Below, piece after piece: positions 6,722 through 10,241 of a DNA stretch of 10,241 bases (position 1 is its first letter; each line of letters starts with the position of its first letter). Location of the stretch: NCBI GenBank assembly GCA_021817185.1, contig JAKAVU010000079.1, positions 1 through 10,241 on the forward strand, in the 5' to 3' direction. The translations under genes and the position numbers were made by a program. The DNA comes from a bacterium (lineage in GTDB: Bacteria > Chloroflexota > Dormibacteria > UBA8260 > Bog-877). The notes beneath the pieces were generated by a model. That model made no database searches, had not been told where the DNA came from, and saw only the letters and a list, made by a program, of their open reading frames with translations.

Positions 6722-7283
6722 CAGCGCCAACGAAGACCACCTCCACCTTCTGAGCCACCACAGTAGTCATCGGCCCGCCGCCTCGATCCGGAGCCATCGT
6801 CCCCGTCAACTTCGCCAACCGCTCGGTCGTCAGGCTGATCGTGTCCAGCAGCTTCGACCGCACTATGGCAGGTGTCGCCCGGTCGTGCCACGTCCTCCAT
6901 CCCTCCCGCATCACCAGCTTCAGACTCTCGACCTGCTGCTCCTTCAGCCCCGCCTCAGTCTCCGCGATCAGCTCCCGGATGTGCTGCTTGTCCAGCTCGA
7001 CCGTCCGCTCCGTGACCTGGGGCACCCCCATTCGGTCACAGAACTGATCGACCGTAGGCATCATCTGAGCCGTCGAGTAGCCCTGCGCCCAGAGCCGCCA
7101 CACCAGGTCGATCCTCTGGCGGATCAGCGGGTCCTTTCGCCAGGCCAGCGTTCCGCGCCTCAGCCCTGAGTGAGTTCCCCGGCTCGGCCCTCGCCGGCGG
7201 TTGCCGTAGTGCTTCTTGCCCGGAGCGGGCTTGCGCGTGGCGCGAGGCTCAGGCGCGATTGGCTCTGTTTTTGCAATTGCCAT
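6540..7283 (-). CDS. Putative terminase small subunit
   Basis: This 247-residue protein lies immediately upstream of TerL. A basic, Pro-rich N-terminus (residues 1-50, with KKHYGNRRRGPSR) precedes a helix-turn-helix-like region at about 55-100 (DLVWRLWAQGYSTAQMM, then CDRMGVPQVTERTVELDKQH). A long amphipathic helix follows (100-135), then a segment containing SKLLDTISLTTERLAKLTG. That build (basic tail, HTH, oligomerisation helices) and its position fit TerS, which recognises the packaging site. The last 55-65 residues are Asp/Arg-rich and overlap TerL in another frame, so they are probably unstructured and may not be under protein selection. Start ATG 7283 has only a weak ribosome site. Assignment rests on context plus the HTH pattern, not on a recognised signature. 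Confidence 0.65.
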   Translation of the reverse strand: MAIAKTEPIAPEPRATRKPAPGKKHYGNRRRGPSRGTHSGLRRGTLAWRKDPLIRQRIDLVWRLWAQGYSTAQMMPTVDQFCDRMGVPQVTERTVELDKQHIRELIAETEAGLKEQQVESLKLVMREGWRTWHDRATPAIVRSKLLDTISLTTERLAKLTGTMAPDRGGGPMTTVVAQKVEVVFVGADEWHRRILGIPDGAAEADGSSGRVLAEPVTVQADGVREADRQDDDGAHSHRRRARAPVGE

Positions 7284-7313
7284 GCAAGCCGCCAGTCTAG
7301 GGCATGGGGCGGT

Positions 7314-7523
7314 CTAGGATGGGTTGGCCCCCGATTGGGTGCTGGTCGTCGGCAGCCACGCTTGGGGGCGGTCGGCGGCGAGGTCAGCTGCGGTGACCTC
7401 GAAGTGGATCGGAGCCTCGCAGCGATGGCAGATGAGGTGAACGGTGCCAGGCTCGGTGATCGGGCGCTCCAGGGTCTGGTATGTCCAGCAGCGAGGGCAA
7501 CGGACCATTGCCTGCATGGGCAT
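7314..7523 (-). CDS. Small zinc-ribbon protein
   Basis: This 69-residue protein has two Cys pairs, CPRC (C9, C12) and CHRC (C32, C35), 19 residues apart, with hydrophobic beta segments around them (VHLICHRC, IHFEV). This is the usual zinc-ribbon layout. The C-terminal third is polar and probably disordered. Such ribbons bind nucleic acid or protein partners, but nothing identifies a target. In-frame ATGs at 7523, 7517 and 7508 leave the exact start open; a GGTGAT lies before the first. It lies between the tRNA cluster and the putative small terminase, about 30 bp from each coding neighbour. Confidence 0.72.
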   Translation of the reverse strand: MPMQAMVRCPRCWTYQTLERPITEPGTVHLICHRCEAPIHFEVTAADLAADRPQAWLPTTSTQSGANPS

Positions 7524-7562
7524 GAGGATAGATCACCAAGGAGAGCAGCGGGCGGCCCGGCG

Positions 7563-7633
7563 TTCGGGAGGCTGGGGTCGAACCAGCGATCCTGGGTCCA
7601 GAACCCAGAGCCTTACCACTTGGCTACTCCCGA
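7563..7633 (-). tRNA. tRNA-Gln(CTG)
   Basis: The minus strand folds as a complete class I tRNA: acceptor TCGGGAG/CTCCCGA, T8, D-stem GCC/GGC with GTGG in the loop, anticodon stem CTGGG/CCCAG around loop TTCTGGA (anticodon CUG, U33 present), a 4-nt variable region, and T-stem GCTGG/CCAGC around TTCGACC. The weak U1-A72 pair is a known glutamine identity element. The gene lacks an encoded CCA (the bases after discriminator A are CGC), unlike its two neighbours. It is the last of three tandem tRNAs, one nucleotide after the previous CCA. It reads CAG, a common codon in these GC-rich genes. Confidence 0.93.
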
Positions 7634-7634
7634 G

Positions 7635-7721
7635 TGGCGGAAGGCCGGGGACTCGAACCCCGAGACGCCAGAGCGCCTACGCGCTTAGCGGGCGCGCTCC
7701 TCATCCGGCCGGGTGCCTTCC
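7635..7721 (-). tRNA. tRNA-Ser(GCT), divergent, with C33
   Basis: A class II fold is visible: acceptor GGAAGGC/GCCTTCC, discriminator G and encoded CCA; anticodon stem CGCGC/GCGCG around CCGCTAA (anticodon GCU); a long variable arm GGCGC/GCGUC with loop TCTG; T-stem CGGGG/CCCCG around TTCGAGT. The serine class is supported by the variable arm and G73. Three positions are off-consensus: A instead of U8, a D-stem that I can pair over only two bases (CC/GG), and C instead of U33. The segment between acceptor and anticodon stem is two nucleotides shorter than in the neighbouring serine tRNA. The gene may be weakly functional, decaying or specialised. It would read AGC/AGU codons. Confidence 0.8.
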
Positions 7722-7722
7722 G

Positions 7723-7810
7723 TGGCGGAAGCGGCGCGATTCGAACGCGCGGGGCCTTTCGGCCCTCCTGTTTTCGGGACAGGTGTCATAACCCACTCGA
7801 CCACGCTTCC
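7723..7810 (-). tRNA. tRNA-Ser(CGA) with C33
   Basis: Well-formed class II tRNA: acceptor GGAAGCG/CGCTTCC, discriminator G, encoded CCA; T8; D-stem GTC/GAC with GGG in the loop; anticodon stem CCTGT/ACAGG around CCCGAAA (anticodon CGA, reading UCG); variable hairpin GGGCC-GAAA-GGCCC; T-stem GCGCG/CGCGC around TTCGAAT. All stems pair perfectly, so the C at position 33, where nearly every elongator tRNA has U, stands out. It is first in a three-tRNA cistron, one nucleotide before tRNA-Ser(GCT). Its first 25 nt overlap the end of the upstream protein gene, whose TGA lies in the D-arm. Confidence 0.93.
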
Positions 7811-8058
7811 GAGGAACCAGTGTACCGATCCCACAGCTCAGTCCTGGCCACCCGGTACTTGTCGTCGGCCAGATCCCTGGCTGCTTCGTAGATAGCCATA
7901 GCCCTCAGACGCCGCGCCCTGCTGACAATTGGCCAGTGGCCGGCCGACCGCAGCGCCTCCCACGCGGCGTCCAGCGCAGCAGCCCTCTCCCGAGACCACG
8001 TGAGGAACGCGTCGCGGCAAGCATCACCGTAGGCTGTCATCTGCTCCCAGCGATCCAT
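7786..8058 (-). CDS. Hypothetical Ala-rich helical protein ending inside a tRNA gene
   Basis: About 90 residues from the ATG at 8058 (MDRWEQM), preceded by GGTGG; a GTG at 8067 and an ATG at 8040 are alternatives. The sequence is mostly charged/alanine helix (RDAFLTWSRERAAALDAAW, then MAIYEAARDLADDKYRVAR) with no Cys, membrane segment or motif I recognise. It follows the previous gene by a few bases. The last nine codons (SSEAWSSGL) and the stop lie within the 5' end of tRNA-Ser(CGA), so the C-terminus is dictated by the tRNA acceptor and D-arm sequence. Function unknown. Confidence 0.65.
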   Translation of the reverse strand: MDRWEQMTAYGDACRDAFLTWSRERAAALDAAWEALRSAGHWPIVSRARRLRAMAIYEAARDLADDKYRVARTELWDRYTGSSEAWSSGL

Positions 8059-8071
8059 CTCGACCACCAGG

Positions 8072-8329
8072 TCAAGTCCTGGGAGTGATCTGCGGCGGGT
8101 GACCCTCCACTCCCACCGGAGTCACCACGTCCCCTGGCTCAAGGACGGCCTCCATCTCGTCCGCCCGATAGAACCGCTCGATGACGTTCACCTTCTGCCG
8201 GAAGGCTGGTGCTGGCGGGGTGGGCATGCGGCCGGACCAGTCCACCAGCGGAGTGATCGTGCTCGCGTCGATCTCAACCCGGCCGATCTGCTCGCCTCTT
8301 CGATTGAACTGTCGCCAGAAGTACCTCAT
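8072..8329 (-). CDS. Hypothetical phage protein (85 aa)
   Basis: An 85-residue protein from an ATG that shares ATGA with the previous stop and has GAGGAG 5-6 bases upstream, a strong coupled start. The N-terminal half is a mix of beta and basic residues (RYFWRQFNRRGEQIGRVEI); the middle (FRQKVNVIERFYRADEMEAV) may be helical; the C-terminus is Pro/Val-rich. No recognised domain, Cys pairs or membrane segment. It sits in a run of small coupled genes downstream of RusA. Confidence 0.68.
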   Translation of the reverse strand: MRYFWRQFNRRGEQIGRVEIDASTITPLVDWSGRMPTPPAPAFRQKVNVIERFYRADEMEAVLEPGDVVTPVGVEGHPPQITPRT

Positions 8330-8547
8330 GCTCGCTCCTCGGTGCTAGGCCAGTGCTCATGCTCGCCATCGCTCCCGTTCCGATAGCCGAGACAGATCAC
8401 CCCGTCCGCCTCTAGGTCATCCCACTCATCCAGCGTGTGCCATTGTCCCGGCAGGGCTCGCCACAACTCCACGAGCGCATCCGCCACCTCAGCCGTCAGA
8501 GGCTCGTCGTCCAAAGGGGCTGTATCCAGCCACTCGTCCACGATCAA
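8326..8547 (-). CDS. Hypothetical acidic protein (73 aa)
   Basis: A strongly acidic 73-residue protein, rich in Asp, Glu and Trp (EWLDTAPLDDEPLTAEVADA; LDEWDDLEADGVICLGY). The best start is a TTG overlapping the upstream TGA (TTGA), with GGGG five bases before; a GTG at 8541 is the alternative. Its stop shares ATGA with the next start. Small acidic phage proteins are sometimes DNA mimics or inhibitors of host enzymes, but no fold or motif here supports that over any other role. Function unknown. Confidence 0.62.
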   Translation of the reverse strand: MIVDEWLDTAPLDDEPLTAEVADALVELWRALPGQWHTLDEWDDLEADGVICLGYRNGSDGEHEHWPSTEERA

Positions 8548-8786
8548 TTCTGCCCCGGCATCGGCGGGACAGTCAGATCCTTCTGAGCCGCCTCGACCGC
8601 CTGCTTCAGGATCGCCAGCAGGCTCTGAGCTATCTGGACCGGCATCGGGTACGTCGTCGTCTTCCCCTCCTCCAGGATGCTCAACACGACCACGCTCTGC
8701 TGCGGCAGGAAGCCTCGCTGGTAGGCGAAGCCGAACTGCCGACCGTGCATGTGCGGCGGTACCGGACCCATCGGAGCGTCAGCCAT
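8544..8786 (-). CDS. Hypothetical phage protein (80 aa)
   Basis: An 80-residue protein from an ATG eight bases inside the end of RusA (ATGGCTGA), with GGAGG six bases upstream. It has a Met/Pro/His-rich N-terminus, a beta-like core (SVVVLSILEEGKTTTYPM) and a helix (VQIAQSLLAILKQAVEAAQK). No Cys pair or convincing membrane span. No family recognised. Directly downstream of and coupled to RusA, so probably co-expressed in the early/recombination set. Confidence 0.7.
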   Translation of the reverse strand: MADAPMGPVPPHMHGRQFGFAYQRGFLPQQSVVVLSILEEGKTTTYPMPVQIAQSLLAILKQAVEAAQKDLTVPPMPGQN

Positions 8787-8799
8787 CTTCCGCCTCCCT
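8779..8799 (-). repeat. Gene-junction cassette copy 5
   Basis: Minus strand AGGGAGGCGGAAG followed by ATGGCTGA. The stop of RusA (ending EDG) and the ATG of the 80-aa gene overlap by eight bases, as at three other junctions. This is the most diverged copy. Confidence 0.55.
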
Positions 8800-9213
8800 G
8801 ATCGTGACCCTGCAATGCGGCTCCTCGCCAGCCCGAGCGTAACGCTTGACCGCCTCGATCTTCACCACCTGAGCGTCGTCGCCCCAGACTGGAGCCAGCC
8901 CGTCCTCGCAGAGCTTGATTATGTTTGAGAGATCCGGCTTCACGTCGGGCCAGGGGAAGCGCCGGCGACCCGTCGGTTGACGCATGACCGCCTCAACCTC
9001 CAGCACGACCGGCCCGACGAACCGCGTGCGGCCATGCATCGCATTCCGGGCCAGCAGGGTCCACCGCTCCACCGCCAGTCGCGTCAGCTCAGGCGTGTAC
9101 GCATGGGCCCGGCCATGCGAATAGACCACCCTGGGTCGGGCCATAGCCACCGGTTGACCCGGCATCATCATGTCCAGACTCCGAGGCGGGCCCTCTCGGG
9201 CCAGCTCAGCCAT
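8779..9213 (-). CDS. rusA: RusA-family Holliday junction resolvase
   Basis: RusA-type endonucleases are small dimeric nucleases that resolve four-way DNA junctions in phage recombination and before packaging. This 144-residue protein has the family's length and order: a beta-rich start with QPVAMARPRVV (residues 20-30), a helix with TPELTRLAVERW, then the core KPDLSNIIKLCEDGLAPVWG (92-111), followed by DDAQVVKIEAVKRYA (D112, D113). D94 and D113 match catalytic acids of the family. The second Asp of the usual DxDN motif (Asp72 of E. coli RusA) is Ser96 here; K100 is kept. ATG at 9213 has GGGGAGG upstream and overlaps the stop of the membrane peptide by eight bases. Resolvase activity is likely but the substitution should be noted. 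Confidence 0.88.
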   Translation of the reverse strand: MAELAREGPPRSLDMMMPGQPVAMARPRVVYSHGRAHAYTPELTRLAVERWTLLARNAMHGRTRFVGPVVLEVEAVMRQPTGRRRFPWPDVKPDLSNIIKLCEDGLAPVWGDDAQVVKIEAVKRYARAGEEPHCRVTIREAEDG

Positions 9214-9226
9214 CCTGTCCTCCCCA
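9206..9226 (-). repeat. Gene-junction cassette copy 4
   Basis: Minus strand TGGGGAGGACAGG followed by ATGGCTGA. It ends the 30-aa membrane peptide (GGQDG) and starts RusA (MAEL). ATGGCTGAGCTGG is shared exactly with copy 2. Confidence 0.65.
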
Positions 9227-9298
9227 CGGTGGCACGACTAGGCTCACGATGCACCAGAGGACGACGGAGACGCCAAGGACGATAGCTACGTCAGCCAT
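9206..9298 (-). CDS. Predicted 30-aa membrane peptide upstream of RusA
   Basis: ATG at 9298 follows GGGAGGAAAGG and overlaps the preceding stop by eight bases. The 30-residue product begins MADVAIVLGVSVVLWCIVSL and continues VVPPWGGQDG: one hydrophobic segment at residues 4-22, broken by PP, with a short polar tail. The frame is open further upstream, to 9412, but that part reads as Arg/Ser-rich shadow of the previous gene, while the ATG at 9298 uses the same start cassette as its neighbours. No function recognised; a one-span membrane anchor or inhibitory peptide is possible. The GGQDG ending is produced by the junction cassette. Confidence 0.62.
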   Translation of the reverse strand: MADVAIVLGVSVVLWCIVSLVVPPWGGQDG

Positions 9299-9311
9299 CC
9301 TTTCCTCCCAG
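9291..9311 (-). repeat. Gene-junction cassette copy 3
   Basis: Minus strand CTGGGAGGAAAGG followed by ATGGCTGA. It differs from copy 2 at one base of 21. It ends the 63-aa gene (LGGKDG) and starts the membrane peptide (MAD). Confidence 0.7.
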
Positions 9312-9482
9312 CGACACGTTCTCAACCGGCCCATGCAACAGTCGGCCATGCTCAGCGCAGACCCAAAACTCGAACTCGCCCAACCCGTCACCCAGCGTCC
9401 CCGTGATCGCACGCACGCCTGGACGCACGCACGCCTGGACGTAGCACCCGCGCTCCCGTTTGTCCGCCTCCAGCTCAGCCAT
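9291..9482 (-). CDS. Small hypothetical protein (63 aa) with three cysteines
   Basis: 63 residues from the ATG at 9482, chosen because GGGAGGAGAGG lies just upstream and the ATG overlaps the exonuclease stop by eight bases; a longer frame to 9509 is a less likely start. It begins MAELEADKRERGCYVQACVR, then a Gly-rich turn (GTLGDGLGEFEFWVCAEHG). Cys13, Cys18 and a CAEH near residue 42 could form a small metal site, but the spacing is irregular. It ends in the cassette-encoded GGKDG. No family recognised. Confidence 0.65.
   Translation of the reverse strand: MAELEADKRERGCYVQACVRPGVRAITGTLGDGLGEFEFWVCAEHGRLLHGPVENVSLGGKDG
9411..9440. repeat. Two direct copies of a 14-bp repeat (period 16)
   Basis: ACGCACGCCTGGAC occurs at 9411-9424 and again at 9427-9440 on the plus strand, inside the 63-aa gene, where it encodes part of QACVRPGVRA. 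It could be a slippage duplication. No regulatory meaning is evident. Confidence 0.5.
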
Positions 9483-9495
9483 CCTCTCCTCCCAG
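9475..9495 (-). repeat. Gene-junction cassette copy 2
   Basis: Minus strand CTGGGAGGAGAGG followed by ATGGCTGA. The upstream exonuclease ends in GGEDG and TGA; the downstream gene starts ATGGCTGAG (MAE). The same bases serve as coding end, ribosome-binding site and start. Confidence 0.7.
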
Positions 9496-10083
9496 GGCAG
9501 CCCCAACACTCACGCCCATCACGGCAAAGTAGATGGCCTCAGCCCAGTTGGCGTCTCCTAGCGCGGTGTGGCGCGGGTAGTCGTTCGGCTCAACCCCGAC
9601 CGCACGCGACAGCTCCTCGCTGTTCCACGGCGGCGGTAGTCCGAGCTTCCCTGCCGCCAGCGCCTCCACGTCAACCAGGTGGTAGTGCCAGCGGGGAAAG
9701 TACCCGCAGCTCCGAAGCAGCTTCGACAGGAACGCCGCGTCGAAACTGACGACGGCCCCGACCAGATGCGCCCGAGCCGTCAACTGAACGAAATCAAGCG
9801 CGAAGTCCTCCCGAGAGCAAAGCACGTCGCCTGGATGCGCTCGCCATCCCGTCTCGTTTGGATCGTTGATGCGACGGTCGTAGCCATGCGGGTGTCGCGC
9901 GTGGAAGCCACCAACCTCAAGCGAGAACGGATCGCCTTTGGCCTCGTCGACCGGGAGCAGCCAGCGGTGCTCCGACCGCGTGCCAGGGGCTTCGCTTCGC
10001 AGCACCAGGCCGACCTCCCACACCTCGTGGCGGTCCGCGTCCAGGCCCGTCGTCTCTGTGTCGCAAAATGCAAGGTTCGTCAC
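9475..10083 (-). CDS. DnaQ-like DEDDh 3'-5' exonuclease
   Basis: 202 residues from a GTG at 10083 that overlaps the previous stop (GTGA) with GGGAGGAGAG upstream; an in-frame extension to 10167 lacks a ribosome site and reads as shadow. Exo I is FCDTETTGLD with D8 and E10; Exo II is VVSFDAAFL with D115; Exo III is RHTALGDANWA with H172 and D177, giving the full DEDDh set. Such enzymes (like the DnaQ proofreading subunit, RNase T or oligoribonuclease) remove nucleotides from 3' ends of DNA or RNA with two metal ions. There is no polymerase nearby, so it is probably a free-standing phage exonuclease for DNA repair, recombination or nucleotide recycling. The last residues (ALGGEDG) come from the junction cassette. 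Confidence 0.88.
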   Translation of the reverse strand: MTNLAFCDTETTGLDADRHEVWEVGLVLRSEAPGTRSEHRWLLPVDEAKGDPFSLEVGGFHARHPHGYDRRINDPNETGWRAHPGDVLCSREDFALDFVQLTARAHLVGAVVSFDAAFLSKLLRSCGYFPRWHYHLVDVEALAAGKLGLPPPWNSEELSRAVGVEPNDYPRHTALGDANWAEAIYFAVMGVSVGAALGGEDG

Positions 10084-10097
10084 TTCTCTCCTCCCAG
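10080..10097 (-). repeat. Gene-junction cassette copy 1
   Basis: Minus strand CTGGGAGGAGAGAAGTGA: it encodes the LGGEK ending of the upstream gene, its TGA, and the ribosome-binding site plus GTG start of the exonuclease. The first twelve bases are identical to copy 2; the start is GTG with a 4-nt overlap instead of ATG with 8. Confidence 0.6.
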
Positions 10098-10241
10098 CGC
10101 AGCCCGCGCCTCCAGAACCGTCACGCAGGGCCAGTTTCCGTCTTGGGGCGAGCACACGATGCACCACGTCCTGCCTCCCGGTCTGACTGGGTAAGGGTTG
10201 TGGTCCGCCAGGATGGCCCGCAGCCCCTTCTCCAGCTCCTC
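10080..10241 (-). CDS. Partial small Cys-pair phage protein (5' end outside window)
   Basis: The minus frame is open from the window edge to the TGA at 10080-10082, giving the last 53 residues, beginning EELEKGLRAILADHNPY. The end carries WCIVC and a third Cys (SPQDGNWPCVTV), a Cys-pair pattern seen in small uncharacterised phage proteins, followed by a helix (VLEARAALGGEK). A single zinc site is possible with residues outside the window. Its stop overlaps the GTG of the exonuclease by four bases and supplies its ribosome-binding site, so the two are coupled. Function unknown; the N-terminus is not visible. Confidence 0.7.
   Translation of the reverse strand, partial: EELEKGLRAILADHNPYPVRPGGRTWCIVCSPQDGNWPCVTVLEARAALGGEK

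Noticed and set aside
7284..7313. Possible promoter or terminator between the zinc-ribbon gene and the putative TerS
   Set aside because: The 30-bp gap has no -10/-35-like pair and no hairpin followed by T residues.
7563..7810. tRNA cluster as an integration (att) site
   Set aside because: No integrase, no partial tRNA duplicate and no host flank in the window; the tRNAs sit inside a phage operon.
10084..10167. N-terminal extension of the exonuclease to 10167
   Set aside because: The GTG at 10083 has a strong SD and a coupled overlap and begins just before the catalytic DTE motif; the extension is out of frame with the real upstream Cys-pair gene that covers these bases.
1..10241. CRISPR array, insertion sequence or defence island
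   Set aside because: No regularly spaced repeats, transposase motifs or terminal inverted repeats were seen; all recognisable genes are phage packaging, structural or DNA-processing genes.

Overview
The window is GC-rich (roughly two thirds G+C by eye). It carries a dense, unidirectional block of bacteriophage genes, all read from the minus strand, so transcription runs from high to low coordinates. Hallmark genes are a large terminase, a portal protein fused to a Mu gpF-type minor capsid domain, a probable small terminase, a RusA-type resolvase, a DnaQ-like exonuclease, tail-fibre-like proteins and a tRNA cluster. GC content, the GTG and TTG starts and the style of the small proteins suggest a tailed dsDNA phage (or prophage) of a high-GC host, possibly an actinobacterium. 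The host cannot be fixed from the sequence, and there is no integrase, repressor or host gene.

Layout in transcription order. (1) 10241-8058, an early/replication-like stretch of small overlapping genes: the 3' end of a Cys-pair protein, a DEDDh exonuclease, a 63-aa protein, a 30-aa membrane peptide, RusA, then three or four hypotheticals. Five successive junctions share a nearly identical stop/ribosome-binding-site/start cassette. (2) 7810-7563, three tandem tRNA genes, Ser(CGA), Ser(GCT) and Gln(CTG), with one nucleotide between neighbours. Both serine tRNAs have C instead of the near-universal U at position 33. (3) 7523-2287, the packaging/head-entry block: a zinc-ribbon protein, the putative small terminase overlapping the large terminase by about 180 bp, a Cys/His protein and the 916-aa portal-MuF fusion. 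(4) 2287-1, a 33-aa single-span membrane peptide, a 104-aa protein, a 13-codon mini-ORF, a 70-aa Cys/His protein, a tail-fibre-like protein with an internally duplicated module, and the 5' part of a LamG-type (concanavalin A-like) structural protein that leaves the window at base 1.

How the genes work together: TerS and TerL recognise and pump the genome through the portal; the fused MuF domain would lie on the portal's inner/head side; the fibre-like and LamG proteins are likely surface or host-contact proteins. RusA and the exonuclease would process recombination or replication intermediates before packaging. Nearly every junction is a 1-8 nt stop/start overlap, pointing to operon-wide translational coupling. 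No intergenic gap exceeds about 50 bp, and I saw no convincing promoter or terminator.
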